A stretch of 64,000 bases of DNA from Prunella strophiata (taxonomy: Eukaryota; Chordata; Aves; Passeriformes; Prunellidae). Position numbers and translations under genes: made by a program. The notes under the pieces were generated by a model. The model was not told the DNA's origin and ran no database searches. It saw nothing but the letters and a program-made list of their open reading frames with translations. This document shows positions 42,501-54,075 of this stretch, one piece after another (the first letter of the stretch is position 1; each line of letters opens with the position of its first letter). The stretch lies in NCBI GenBank assembly GCA_036583965.1, contig JAZBQD010000027.1, positions 5,164,187-5,228,186 on the forward strand. The letters run 5' to 3'.

Positions 42501-43050
42501 CAGCAAGCAGGGCAGGAGGGTGCAGACATCCCTGAGCCAGAAAAGTGTGGGCTAGTACAGCTCTCTGGTGCAAAGCTGCACATCGTGGCTCAGCCTGCAT
42601 TTGCTTGGAACCAGGCCCAAGCTAATAAACCCAACCAGATTGCTTCCAGACCCAAGCTGGCCCAGGAGGAGCCAGTGCAAATGTCACTGTGCTGTGGCGC
42701 TTGCTCTGAGCTAGCTTAATTGTCTCTGTGGGCACGGGCCAGCTCCTGCACCTGTAGGGCAGGCAGGGAACGATGCATGTCCGTAGACTGAAGCGCTGAA
42801 TGCAGCTGGAACTGCAGCGCCAGAGAGATGTCTTGGCCAGGTTGTACCCACTTCCAACACCTCTCCTGCTTCCCAGCCCCTGTCCTTGGCAAGGCTTTGC
42901 TCTCTCCTGCTGCTCTGCTGTGACATGCTGCAGTGGCTGTGGCTTTCGCACACAGGTTGTTTATAGGGCACTGCCAGCTGTTCAGTGGCGGGTTGGCTTG
43001 TGGATGTGCAGTGCAGGGGCAGCCACACGCCTGAGCAGAGAGTCTGGGGA
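33540..43050. other. Intergenic region between NDC1 and the GLIS1-like promoter; no convincing gene
   Basis: I found no conserved protein block, tRNA or recognisable complete transposon here. The base composition is mixed: AT-rich to about 35.6 kb, then patches of higher GC (35.75-36.4 kb, 40.4-41.2 kb, 42.4-43.0 kb). Open frames of 90-170 codons in the GC patches overlap on both strands and lack family-like sequence. A 95-bp segment at 39441-39535 has a good acceptor and donor and one open frame, but I do not recognise it. Regulatory DNA or a lncRNA is possible and cannot be judged from one sequence. Confidence 0.6.
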
Positions 43051-43556
43051 CAGGCACAAGGATTCCTCGACGACCGCGGGCAAAGGGAAAGGGTCCAGGC
43101 CCACGGCAGCGAGGCTGCGGGAGGGAAAATCACGGACCTGTCGGGAGGCAAGTGGGCAACTGCAGGGACTCTCCCCACCGGGCGGGCACCAGGAAGGTGC
43201 GGACCCAGGGCACACCTATTGTCGGGGCTGACCTTGGCCCACAGGGTACCCGCAGTCCCCCTGCCGCGTTCTCTGATGCGCAGCCGGACCGGGCCCGCGG
43301 GCGTACCCCGCTGCCAAACCCCGAGGGGCGGCCCCGGCGGCACAGCCCTCCCCCTGCCCGCCCCGGCTGGCCCCGCCGCCGCGCCAGGGTAATGGCCCGG
43401 GCCGCCTGCGCTCTGGCAGCCGGCCCTGCGGCGGGGGAGTGGGGCTGAGCCCGTGCGCCCGGCGCGGCGGCGGGACCGGCGGGCAGCGCGTCCCCCCGGC
43501 GGCCCCTCCCAGGTAGGAGCGCGGGGGCGCGGCTGTCACCGCGCCCGCCGGGCTCT

Positions 43557-44385
43557 CCCTCCCTCCCTCCCTCCCTCCCTCCCTCCCTCCCTCCCTCCCT
43601 CCCTCCCTCCCTCCCTCCCTCCCTCCCTCCCTCCCTCCCTCCCTCCCTCCCTCCCTCCCTCCCTCCCTCCCTCCCTCCCTCCCTCCCTCCCTCCCTCCCT
43701 CCCTCCCTCCCTCCCTCCCTCCCTCCCTCCCTCCCTCCCTCCCTCCCTCCCTCCCTCCCTCCCTCCCTCCCTCCCTCCCTCCCTCCCTCCCTCCCTCCCT
43801 CCCTCCCTCCCTCCCTCCCTCCCTCCCTCCCTCCCTCCCTCCCTCCCTCCCTCCCTCCCTCCCTCCCTCCCTCCCTCCCTCCCTCCCTCCCTCCCTCCCT
43901 CCCTCCCTCCCTCCCTCCCTCCCTCCCTCCCTCCCTCCCTCCCTCCCTCCCTCCCTCCCTCCCTCCCTCCCTCCCTCCCTCCCTCCCTCCCTCCCTCCCT
44001 CCCTCCCTCCCTCCCTCCCTCCCTCCCTCCCTCCCTCCCTCCCTCCCTCCCTCCCTCCCTCCCTCCCTCCCTCCCTCCCTCCCTCCCTCCCTCCCTCCCT
44101 CCCTCCCTCCCTCCCTCCCTCCCTCCCTCCCTCCCTCCCTCCCTCCCTCCCTCCCTCCCTCCCTCCCTCCCTCCCTCCCTCCCTCCCTCCCTCCCTCCCT
44201 CCCTCCCTCCCTCCCTCCCTCCCTCCCTCCCTCCCTCCCTCCCTCCCTCCCTCCCTCCCTCCCTCCCTCCCTCCCTCCCTCCCTCCCTCCCTCCCTCCCT
44301 CCCTCCCTCCCTCCCTCCCTCCCTCCCTCCCTCCCTCCCTCCCTCCCTCCCTCCCTCCCTCCCTCCCTCCCTCCCTCCCTCCCTC
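43557..44385. repeat. Uninterrupted (CCCT)n microsatellite, about 207 units
   Basis: About 829 bp of perfect CCCT on the plus strand (AGGG on the minus strand) run without a single interruption. Because the unit is 4 bp and contains no stop in any phase, it generates long but meaningless open frames on both strands (Pro-Ser-Leu or Gly-Arg-Glu repeats). The minus strand has four spaced G-triplets every 16 bases, so G-quadruplexes are expected, and the homopurine-homopyrimidine character also allows triplex DNA. Confidence 0.98.
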
Positions 44386-44733
44386 GGAACCGGTGACTCG
44401 GGGGGCAGCGCGAGCCCGGCGGTGGCGAACCCGCTTTTGCCACCGCGTCCGGGTTGCCGGGGAGGACCCGCTGTTCGGATGCCTCAGCTGAAAGGCACCG
44501 GCCGCCAAACAACCGCCCGTGTGCCGGGCTCCCTCCCCGCCCCTCCCGGCCGCGCTCGCCTTCCCGGGAGCGGCTACGAGCAGCCGGGCAGTGTTGCCTA
44601 GAGAGGGAGCGAAGCCGACGCGCGGCATCGGCCGCCCCGTCCCTCACGGGCGAGCCGCCGCCGGGCTCCGAGCGCCCCGGGTCCTGCCCCGTCCGGCCGG
44701 TGCGTGTGAGACAGCGGGCGGGGGCTGTGGGCT

Positions 44734-45057
44734 GAGGTTTGCGGGGCGAGGTTTGCGGGGCGAGGTTTGCGGGGCGAGGTTTGCGGGGCGAGGTTTGCGG
44801 GGCGAGGTTTGCGGGGCGAGGTTTGCGGGGCGAGGTTTGCGGGGCGAGGTTTGCGGGGCGAGGTTTGCGGGGCGAGGTTTGCGGGGCGAGGTTTGCGGGG
44901 CGAGGTTTGCGGGGCGAGGTTTGCGGGGCGAGGTTTGCGGGGCGAGGTTTGCGGGGCGAGGTTTGCGGGGCGAGGTTTGCGGGGCGAGGTTTGCGGGGCG
45001 AGGTTTGCGGGGCGAGGTTTGCGGGGCGAGGTTTGCGGGGCGAGGTTTGCGGGGCGA
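44734..45057. repeat. 14-bp CpG minisatellite, array 1 (about 23 units)
   Basis: The unit is GAGGTTTGCGGGGC, repeated head to tail and perfectly for 324 bp. Each unit contributes two CpG sites (TTGCGG and GGCGAG). The array begins after GGGGGCTGTGGGCT and stops two bases before the ATG of exon copy A. The period of 14 is not a multiple of three, so the apparent Arg-Gly-rich reading frames are not evidence of coding. Confidence 0.98.
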
Positions 45058-45059
45058 TT

Positions 45060-45401
45060 ATGCACGGTGAGCTCGCCGTGGGTCAGAAAAGCAGCGCCCG
45101 CGTCGAGGTGAGCGACAAATGCCAGGGAGCGTCTCAGAAGGATCTGCCGCGGGTGACTCGTCCCGGCGCTGGTAAGCTCACTTGAATCCTCAGATGTCCT
45201 TTAAAGTATCTGTCAGTAACGGCAGTGACCACACGGAGCCTCAGCAGAGCCCCCCTGAAATGTCAGCACCTCTGCTAGATTTCATCCCCAAACGACCCAG
45301 CATATTTGAGAGGATTCCGATTCTGCCCAGGGCGCAGGAGCTGCGATGCGCTAGGGGCTCGAAAGATTATTTCCAGCAGCAGAAACATCAAAGCGTGAAG
45401 G
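45060..45401 (+). CDS. GLIS1: GLIS1-like first coding exon, copy A (with splice donor, frameshifted)
   Basis: This exon starts at ATG 45060 and ends at a strong donor (AAGG then GTGAGT at 45402) in phase 1. Read with one base restored, it matches copy B and then continues GSKDYFQQQKHQSVK. As I recall the long isoform of mammalian GLIS1, it begins MHCE, has an internal Met followed by a SFK/AFR-V-S block, then PLLDFIP/PLDLLPR, and ends with RDY...GKV at the same phase-1 junction. Position next to NDC1 on the same strand is the human order. Copy A differs from copy B by two changes: Cys3 becomes Gly, and GGTAAAGC becomes GGTAAGC, which stops the ATG frame at 45185. An internal ATG at 45194 (MSFKVSVSNGSD) remains open to the donor. 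GLIS1 is a Kruppel-like zinc-finger transcription factor; its zinc-finger exons are not in the window. Identity is probable, not proven. Confidence 0.55.
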
Positions 45402-45456
45402 GTGAGTTTGAAAATGCATGAACTAACATTGCCATCACCAAAAACCTATTCACGGC

Positions 45457-45953
45457 GAGGTTTGCGGGGCGAGGTTTGCGGGGCGAGGTTTGCGGGGCGA
45501 GGTTTGCGGGGCGAGGTTTGCGGGGCGAGGTTTGCGGGGCGAGGTTTGCGGGGCGAGGTTTGCGGGGCGAGGTTTGCGGGGCGAGGTTTGCGGGGCGAGG
45601 TTTGCGGGGCGAGGTTTGCGGGGCGAGGTTTGCGGGGCGAGGTTTGCGGGGCGAGGTTTGCGGGGCGAGGTTTGCGGGGCGAGGTTTGCGGGGCGAGGTT
45701 TGCGGGGCGAGGTTTGCGGGGCGAGGTTTGCGGGGCGAGGTTTGCGGGGCGAGGTTTGCGGGGCGAGGTTTGCGGGGCGAGGTTTGCGGGGCGAGGTTTG
45801 CGGGGCGAGGTTTGCGGGGCGAGGTTTGCGGGGCGAGGTTTGCGGGGCGAGGTTTGCGGGGCGAGGTTTGCGGGGCGAGGTTTGCGGGGCGAGGTTTGCG
45901 GGGCGAGGTTTGCGGGGCGAGGTTTGCGGGGCGAGGTTTGCGGGGCGAGGTTT
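45457..45953. repeat. 14-bp CpG minisatellite, array 2 (about 35 units)
   Basis: This is the same GAGGTTTGCGGGGC unit as array 1, again perfect, for about 497 bp. It starts 50 bp after the donor of exon copy A, following AAAACCTATTCACG, and ends in a variant unit GAGGTTTCCGG before the leader of exon copy B. Having the identical unit on both sides of copy A links the repeat to the exon duplication. Confidence 0.98.
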
Positions 45954-46040
45954 CCGGTCCGCGCGCGCGCCGCGCTGACAGCCCGTGTGCCGCTCGGTGC
46001 AGGAGAGCGGCGGGGGCCCTGGCAGCAGCCGCAAGCGGAC

Positions 46041-46336
46041 ATGCACTGTGAGCTCGCCGTGGGTCAGAAAAGCAGCGCCCGCGTCGAGGTGAGCGACAAA
46101 TGCCAGGGAGCGTCTCAGAAGGATCTGCCGCGGGTGACTCGTCCCGGCGCTGGTAAAGCTCACTTGAATCCTCAGATGTCCTTTAAAGTATCTGTCAGTA
46201 ACGGCAGTGACCACACGGAGCCTCAGCAGAGCCCCCCTGAAATGTCAGCACCTCTGCTAGATTTCATCCCCAAACGACCCAGCATATTTGAGAGGATTCC
46301 GATTCTGCCCAGGGCGCAGGAGCTGCGATGCGCTAG
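46041..46336 (+). CDS. GLIS1: GLIS1-like first coding exon, copy B (open frame, 3' end missing)
   Basis: Copy B repeats 295 of the bases of copy A with two differences and keeps the frame open. It reads MHCELAVGQKSSARVEVSD, then AHLNPQMSFKVSVSNGSD, PLLDFIPKRPSIFERIPIL and ELRCAR, before the TAG of GCGCTAG. After GCTAG (46336) it leaves the homology and enters AT-rich DNA (ATGAATATTTACTAAATTC), so the last 15 codons and the splice donor of copy A are absent. Unlike copy A, it has a plausible leader: a CpG-rich stretch with a possible acceptor at 46002 and a short 5'UTR (46003-46040). An intact exon would combine the start of B with the end of A. This suggests either a partial tandem duplication or a misassembly across the repeat arrays. 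Confidence 0.5.
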
Positions 46337-49300
46337 ATGAATATTTACTAAATTCATCACAAAAAACTGATTAAACACACAAATAAAAGAAGCCAAGTTT
46401 TTTCGCCTCCCTCCTCCCTTTCTGGTCTTTAGTATGTTTTCCAACTTGTTTATTTAACTTCAAGCTTAAACTTTTTTTTTCCTGAGCACCTTGGAGGGAC
46501 AGGATAAACCAGACTCTGCTTTTCCAGTGTGAAGCTGAGTGTCTCTCAATAATATTTATAAATTCTTGAGACCAGCATCTTCTTTAGTTGTCCTGAGCGG
46601 GTGCTGCTCATGCGGTCGTGTCTCAAAGGTGGTTGTTTTGGGCTTGGTGCTGAAGACTGGGCTGCTCTGTCCTGCGCCAGAGAGTTCGTGTGGGGTGTTT
46701 GTTTGTGAGCTTGCCTGGCTGACAATAAATGCCTGGTTCTTACTCAGCAGTTTCACCACGGTTGCTTGGATTTTATAGTTTGTATTTCACGGAGGTGTTA
46801 AAAATGCTGGATTCAGGCAGGTGAATCCTCAGACTTGGGAGCTCCTGGTGCCCGAAAGGTCAAATTCTGCTGGTTAACAAATGCCTGATTTTCAGCTGTC
46901 CATCGTTAAAGAAGTGGCAATGAAGTAGGGTTAGGAGTTGCCAACCAAAAATCTGTTAATTACACTTTTCAGCTGGAACTGGTTAATGCAGCTGAAATTT
47001 GTTAATCAAAATTAATTTTTAAAATAATCCCTCTAAGGTATCACTGGATGGGCTCAGAGGGAGTTGGACCATTTCTTTATGCTACAAAGTCACTTGCAGA
47101 GACATATGTACACCTAAGGTTATTAACATTAAGACAATGTTCTCTGTAATGTTAAAAGGTAATTCTCTATTTGCCTCTTCTTATCAGTCTATTCCCATTG
47201 TCTATTTTAGATATGTAAGTGCAGTTATCTTGTTGCTGTAAGACTGTTCTCTCTGGGATTTTTTCCAGTTCTGGGTCTAAAATTGAAAGCAGGCTGCATG
47301 CCCTTGGACTAGTGACATTTTCTTTTGTGAGCTTGTTACCTAGGGTGATGGCACCTTTCATTGCCACGAAGTTATGTTAATGAACACCTCGATCTGTGCT
47401 AGGTCTGTCCTACAGCCTCTAGGATGTGTTTGTTCATCACCACTGAATACAGACAGAGTGGAGCAGCAGGTTATAGATTACCTTTTTTATTTTTCTGTTT
47501 GTTAATGCTGCAATTCTTCTCTCCTGATTAAAAAAAAAAAAAAAAAAAGAGGCTGTTAATGTTTGGCAGGAATGAAATGAAGGTCTGTTACACAGGCTCC
47601 TGTTGGAGGGGGGAGAAGGAGGATTCATGTAGTATAAAGGGAGAGCTACAAGCTCTTGTACCATTGTGCTGCTGCAACTGCTGCCTGTGGAAGGGACTCG
47701 AGGGGTGTTCTAGTCCCTTGTGGTCCCACAGGTGAGGTTGGTGCCACTTGACAGGGTTCATACTAGCTTAAAATCCTGCCCATGCATTGCCCTGCCCAGG
47801 CAGACTGTTGAAATACTTTTAAAATATTTTTTTCCTTTGAGCTGTTTAGCCCTCTTTTCATGCATATCCCTCTTGCTGTTGCAGAGGGCAGGAGTGTAGG
47901 GAGGGAAGGAGGAAGAATTTAATTTTGCATTCACTTGGGACTTTTACAGTAGGTGTAGGTGGGCATGGGAGAAGGTTCCTAATTCACCTCTCCTGACTGA
48001 TCAATTTCCCATTTTCACCACTGGGGGGGAAAAAAAGTGTTTTAAATTTTGTTGCTGTTTTTATTTAGTATGTTTTCTGTCCAGGGTGTTACCTTGTGGT
48101 TGCTTCCGTGTATGGGTGACTTGAGTCATGGGAGTAAGTAGGAGGTGTCCATGGGCAGGATGGGGTTCATTTAACTGAGCAGGAGGATTTGATGGATAAG
48201 GTTGGATTTTTCCAAAGATGGCAACACTTGAGTTTTCTGGGTGGATTCCTGTTGTTTGTTTTTTGGGGTTTTTTGTTTGGTTTGATTTTCCCTTTTTTTT
48301 TTTTTTCCCCCCAGGAAGACATTTTCAGGAGGAGTTAGGGAAAGAAAAATTCAAAGTAAAATTCTGAGTCTGACTTAAAATATGTGGGTTGTGTTGCTTC
48401 CTTCTGACCTGGACAGTGTCAGCAAGTGCTTTAATGCCCACTGGGGCATTTTGGAGTGCTCACTGTGCTCCAGCCCAAGATCAGAGTGTATCTAAAGCAG
48501 GCTGTGCTGCAGGCAGGAGAGCTGCTGCTCTTTCAAGGAGCAGTGCAAACCATCTCCCACCAACCCTGGTTCTCTGAGGAAGATGAAGGACTGGGACAGC
48601 TGCATGTGGATGTGATATACCAAGACAAAGCTAAGATGTGGAAGTTAGGGAAATACTCAGATTTACCCAGTGGAAGGTTTTGGGAAGGAAACTGATGACA
48701 GCTTGATTTCAGACCATCGTGCCGTGCGTCTCCTGTTCTCCAGCCCCAGAGTGCCATGTACCCAGTAATTCCCTCTGCAGTCTGGGTTAGATTACAGAAT
48801 GTGCCTCCTGGTTTTGGTTTATCCACAGTTGAAAGCTGCAAGTAGGCAGTGTAAAAGATGCTCTCTAACAAGAGCAAAACTGATTTTTATAGTTGCCTGT
48901 AAGGTCTTTTTTTTTTTTTTTTTTCCTAAACAAGTCTTACTTTTAATTTTTTTTTTTTTCCAAAGAGAATGAATCAAAATGATACACTGCTCTACTAATA
49001 AAAAGGGCAGCTTTGAAGTAATCACAATGGGGAAGAAGTATCCTGCTGTTGCAGTGTCTCTGTGGTGTTACTCTGCTGCTTCACAGTGTTTAAGTTATGA
49101 TCCTGCAAAATGCTTCCGTGCCTGAGCAAGTCTTTTGGACTTTCTGAAGAGCCAAACAAAAACTTGAGGGGTTGTGGTGAGGATTATTTCTGGGAATTGG
49201 ATCATTTGGGTCTAAACTTTTCAGGATGGAGCTGTTGGTTGTTTGCTGAAAATACCAGTATTTTGGAATTGTGCTTCATACTTTGTTTTGGGAGCTGTTT

Positions 49301-52300
49301 AAAATAAATGCCCATTTTTCACCCAGCCAACCTTTTCTGGTGTGGCTGGCTGTGGTAGGCACCACGCTTTTCTTGGTCATTGATTTCCCTGTGTGTAACA
49401 AGGCAGAGTATTTGCATACAGACACTGCTTTTTAGAGGCATTTGACATAGAATAACTGTACCATAAGGTATGAAGTCCATGTTACAGTGTTTTCCTGGGA
49501 TTCTGTGGGTTTGGTTCCACGTTGTTGAATTTCATGCTACGGTATTACAGTTTTGAAAGTAACACAGCAAAATACTTATTGTCTACAGGGAAGAAGGTTT
49601 TGGGCAGGCTTTAGTGGTGACAAAAGAGTAATCTATAAAGATGCCAAATATCTCAGTTTCTAAATGACATTGATTATGGTTGTTACCAGGAAACACTTCT
49701 CCTTTTCATTCTTTTCCAGTTTTGTTCAGTGTACCTAATTCATGACTCAGTAGAAATGACGAGATTTATCCTGTTAGCTGTGCCACTGGGAAATCATCCA
49801 AATGGCCCGGACCTTTGCAGCAACCACTTCAGATATTAACTTACAGTGGGCAAAACAATAAGCTGGTCGAGTTGCAGTAGTTGGATGTTTCCTTGTTGAG
49901 AGTATGTTTTATTCAGACCAGGAGAAAACGGCTTGGATTTTTTTTTTTTTTTTTTGTTTGTTGTTAACTGTAGCTGCTTTCAGCAAACACACAACCAATG
50001 TATTGAAATGTATTAATTTCCTTCTACTGTTGAGAAGGAGGGGTAAATCTTGCCATTTAATCCCCCTGTGACTGTTTCCTTGGTTGTCAGGACTGTCCTT
50101 GTGAAAGTAACAGCTTATACTGTTGGAATTTAAGCAGAAGCGTGTACTTTGGTTTTATGATTTATTAGGTGAATTGGCTGGTCTTGGCCTGATGTTGCCA
50201 TTTTCTTTCTTACATCTTATCTGTGTTCACCTGAATTATCCCACTGGAGCAAGTGTGACTGTCTAGAGCTGATAAATGTTGTTATGAGCTGATAAGGAGA
50301 CAGGGACAGGTTCACTGGTGTGGTGGTCTCTAAACCTCTCAGTTTTATGTGGAGCTGCAGTAATGATAATTTCTTATTTTCACTCTAGTTCCCTTGCTGC
50401 ATTGAACTCTGCTACAAAGAGGAATTGAAAGGATGGTCTGAGCAGAATGTATAGTTACAGAGCTATATTTTTATTTCATGGTCCTTCTTTTGCCTAATTT
50501 TGTTTTCTAAGGGGAGAAAGGAGAAGAAACTGCAAATTGGAGAATGTGTTCATAAATTCATTTGGAATAAATTGTGACTGTCCTCTCCTCCCTTAAACTG
50601 CCTATAATGCTTACTGGTCTTGAATAGGCAAATAACTTTCAGTTACTTGCTGCTGAAGGAAGTTCTAATGATTTGTGTTGCAAAATCAGTCACTGACTTG
50701 AAGATGGGACTTTCATGGATTTAATTTAAAATAAGTTTAATTGTATCTAATCATTAAATCCATTGTAATTTAAGAATCATTAGTGGAGAATATTTAGCAA
50801 ATAAAAACCCGGAAATCTAATGATCAGCCAGTCATATAAAGGCATTCAATACTTGTAAAAGCAAAAAAACTCTTTTCTGCTTCATGACAAAAACTAAAGC
50901 TACTGGAAAAGCTGAAGAGAATAAATGTTGTATCTATTTTAATATTGTGCAGAATTATACGGAATAACAGATGTCAGATTACTCTCAACAAGGAAATAAG
51001 TCAAATAATTGGAAGAAAATTTTTTTTATTTGAAGGAATAGAAGTTAAAAATAAGAAATCACTTGTTCTAAAATGTTAAAATAATGGAGGTTATTATATA
51101 CTGGGCTAAGTGGAGTGAGAACAAAAATATCCTTTTTTCTTTTATAGTAAGAAAACAATTAAAGTCTACATCTTGCAAGTGGTTGAGTATGTACATTACT
51201 ATTCATGTGAGCAGCCTCATCAACTACAAATTTTTGGACATAGACCATTCTAAATTATCATTTAGCTATAACTGAATACATTATTTGTATCTTAAGAGTT
51301 CAACCCTGTATACACATATACTGTTAAGTGTATGCTGAGGATCTTTAGTATATTTGAGATTATATTCTGGGAGGGCTACAAGATTTTTTTTAGTAAAACT
51401 GCTAAATTTAAATTTAATGTCTTCTAAGACACTGTACTGCTTCATTGCAGTAAAGTGGTTTGGCTTTTTTGTTGAATAAGAAGGACAAAATTTCACCCTA
51501 AATTATTAATATCAGTAGGGGTCTTACCACTAACTTTAGCTGGGTCAGTATTTCAATCCTAATATTACAGAAGTTCTTTTTCCTGTGTACAGGGAAAAGC
51601 TTGTAGAACAAATAACAAGTTTCTATTAAATCCATCTGTAAGCTAGGAAGTGGAGTAACGTATGGATTATGAGAGAAATCTGTAGTACTGTGAATACAGT
51701 TTCCATGCTCAGTACCATAATTACCATTATTCTAGAAATTCTGCTGTTCAGTGATTTTAGAACTGTTGAAGACGTTGATGGCAGGGTAATTGGAGAGGGA
51801 AAATAGACGTAAACCACTCCATTTTGCACTCCAGATTTCTATCATTGTATGTCAACAGGCTTGAACCAGGCGTGCAATCTAGTAATCATTTCACAGTGCC
51901 TGAAACGGCTTTTAATAGACTGGGGTTTGTTTGCTCTTTTTTTTCCCTCAGCCACCCAACGTTGTTTCCCAGCACATTGCTGTAACTCGGAATACAGGGT
52001 TCCAAAGCAAGGGCAGTGCTCACTGGCTGTGGTACAGCACAATCTTGCCCCACAAATGTGCAAACAATAGCAAAAGTATGTGTTTGGGAATATGGCACAG
52101 CTGTTATCTTCTGCCGGGAGCAGGGAGCGTTACAGTGACATAGAAGGACCAGTTAAAACCACTCCGGCCGTTTTATTGCCTGCAAATGGGGCGTGTAAAG
52201 AAAAGCAAGGGCCGGTCCCTGCGTTCAGATAACCATCGGTGCACACCAGCGCGGCACTACCTTTCTGCACAGGCTTTGAAGAATAGAGGCAAAGAGTTCC

Positions 52301-54075
52301 CCTTTTCCCTTCCCCTCCTGTTACGTTTCTGGCACCTTGTATGTGAAATCTTGGTTGGAACCTGAACTTTCTGTTCTGAGAATCTGTGCTTCACTGGTTA
52401 CCTGGAACAAGGACTTCTTTTTTTTTATTTTTTTATTACAGTCATTAGCTTGACTATATGAAATGATTGTTAATGATTATTTGTAGACAGAGGACTGCTT
52501 GTAAAACAGATGAGACATTTCCAGGAAATTGATCCATATTCTGTATTTTAGGTTATTTTAAGTTTTTGAGCATTACAAGGTTGATCTCAGTCAACTCAAA
52601 GTGCTTAAGACCTTTTTATTTAAAGCAACTGTTTTGCTTTAACTCTAATAATTATGTTTGACTTCTCCATCATTATGTTTGAATGTATTTGTGATTATCT
52701 TACCGAATGGATTAGTAAGGAGCATTTCAATTGAATTTATGGACACTAAATTTGTTCTAAGGGTTAAACGAATGCAAAACATCGTAAACTACACTTATTT
52801 CTGGCATTTACGTGTGTGATAAGAGGGCTTTGTGAGAGCTGTAGAGTTGTTAGTTGTTTTACAATGAGGAGAAAGCAAATTTATTCTTAAATGTTGTTTG
52901 CATATTAGCCAGGGGGAAAAATGACACTAAGGCGACATCATCAAATACAGTAAAAAACTAACTTTTTAATACAGATGTCCATTGTTGTTTTAAGTGCTTA
53001 GGGGGTTGGTGGTTTGGTTTATTTTGGAACTTGCTGAACTATATGAAGTGTGTCTCCAGGGGCCTGGTATTTTAATACCTTGTAGAAGGTTGTATAACAT
53101 TAGATGATGTATTTTGCCTGCCTTCCAGTGCTGTAAATAAATTACATGTGCTGGCTTGGGAGAACGTATGTGAGGTGTAAATCAAAGGCTAATATAAGAG
53201 GAAAAATACCAATTAGTGATGTCTTGCAGCAGGTTAAAGTTTCTTTACTCATTTATATATAACCAAGAGATATAAGAGCAGTAATATGTACAAAAATGTT
53301 AACATGAGGCTCTTCCCTAGAAGGGGTAGAGGGTCTAGGATTATTTAAAATAAGTGCTGTGATTCACTGCTTTTTCACAATTTGCTATGGTTAAGTCACT
53401 TAAATACTGAAGTCAACAATCCCCTAGGCAAAGAAAGATAATACAATTTTAAGTGTATTGTTAAAATTGAAATTTGATAGCTTCCACTCTCTAATCCTAT
53501 CTAAGTCTTGGTTGTATTAAAAGGAAAATAGATACATGTGTCAGTTTTGGAGCATAATCTTTCTTTTGAGTTTAAAGGATGATAAATGTGCTTCAGACAA
53601 GCAACACAGCAGTTTATTGGGATGAATGTTTTGCTAAATACTACATGCTTAACGCAATCCCCATTCCTTTATAATAAGTTTAAATATTAATTCTTTGGAA
53701 TGCTAGATGCCTAAAGCTAGATAGAAATGCTGTGCAGTTTCAGATATCTAGGAGTGGGCTTGTGAAACAGGATATTTAACTGGGAGAGATGAGTAGCACA
53801 TTTCAGAGTTATTAGGGCAGAACAACAATGCAAGAGGATGACTTAAAAAGTTACAAAATTGTTTTCTGTGCATGAGGCTTAAATACCTTAGAGTTATTTA
53901 TTTGAACCACAAGAGCAGATTTCCTATCTATGTAGGTTCTAGATTGCATTTTTTATTATTATTTTGTTTAACTTCTTAGCTGCCTGCCTCTCTCTAAAGC
54001 AGCTGGCTTTGATTTAACCTGAATCCTTCACAGAGAGGGAGTGCTCAGTCACGATGACTGCGAGTTGTGCTCTTG

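Larger units (their letters stand above)
43100..46350 (+). promoter_or_regulatory. CpG-rich 5' region of the GLIS1-like gene
   Basis: Composition changes sharply at about 43.06 kb to high GC with many CpG, and returns to AT-rich DNA at 46.34 kb. Inside are a (CCCT)n tract, two 14-bp CpG minisatellite arrays and two copies of a first coding exon. A possible noncoding first exon could end at a GTGCGTGTGAG donor at 44700. A possible acceptor, CGCTCGGTGCAG, ends at 46002, just ahead of the ATG at 46041. Start sites cannot be placed from sequence. Confidence 0.6.

Noticed and set aside
43130..44647. Open frames of 382-505 codons rich in Pro-Ser-Leu or Gly-Arg-Glu
   Set aside because: They are translations of the (CCCT)n tract, which has no stop in any phase. 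They carry no domain and exist in several frames on both strands.
44519..46340. Open frames with repeated RGLRGEVCGARFAG or its antisense PANLAPQTSPRKPR
   Set aside because: They come from the 14-bp minisatellite, which cycles through all three phases without a stop. Only the exon-derived ends (MHCELAVG... and after) look coding.
48389..48695. Plus-strand frame containing a stretch ending LGKYSDLPSGRFWEGN
   Set aside because: I do not recognise the sequence, there are no convincing splice sites in phase, and frames of this length occur by chance in this region.
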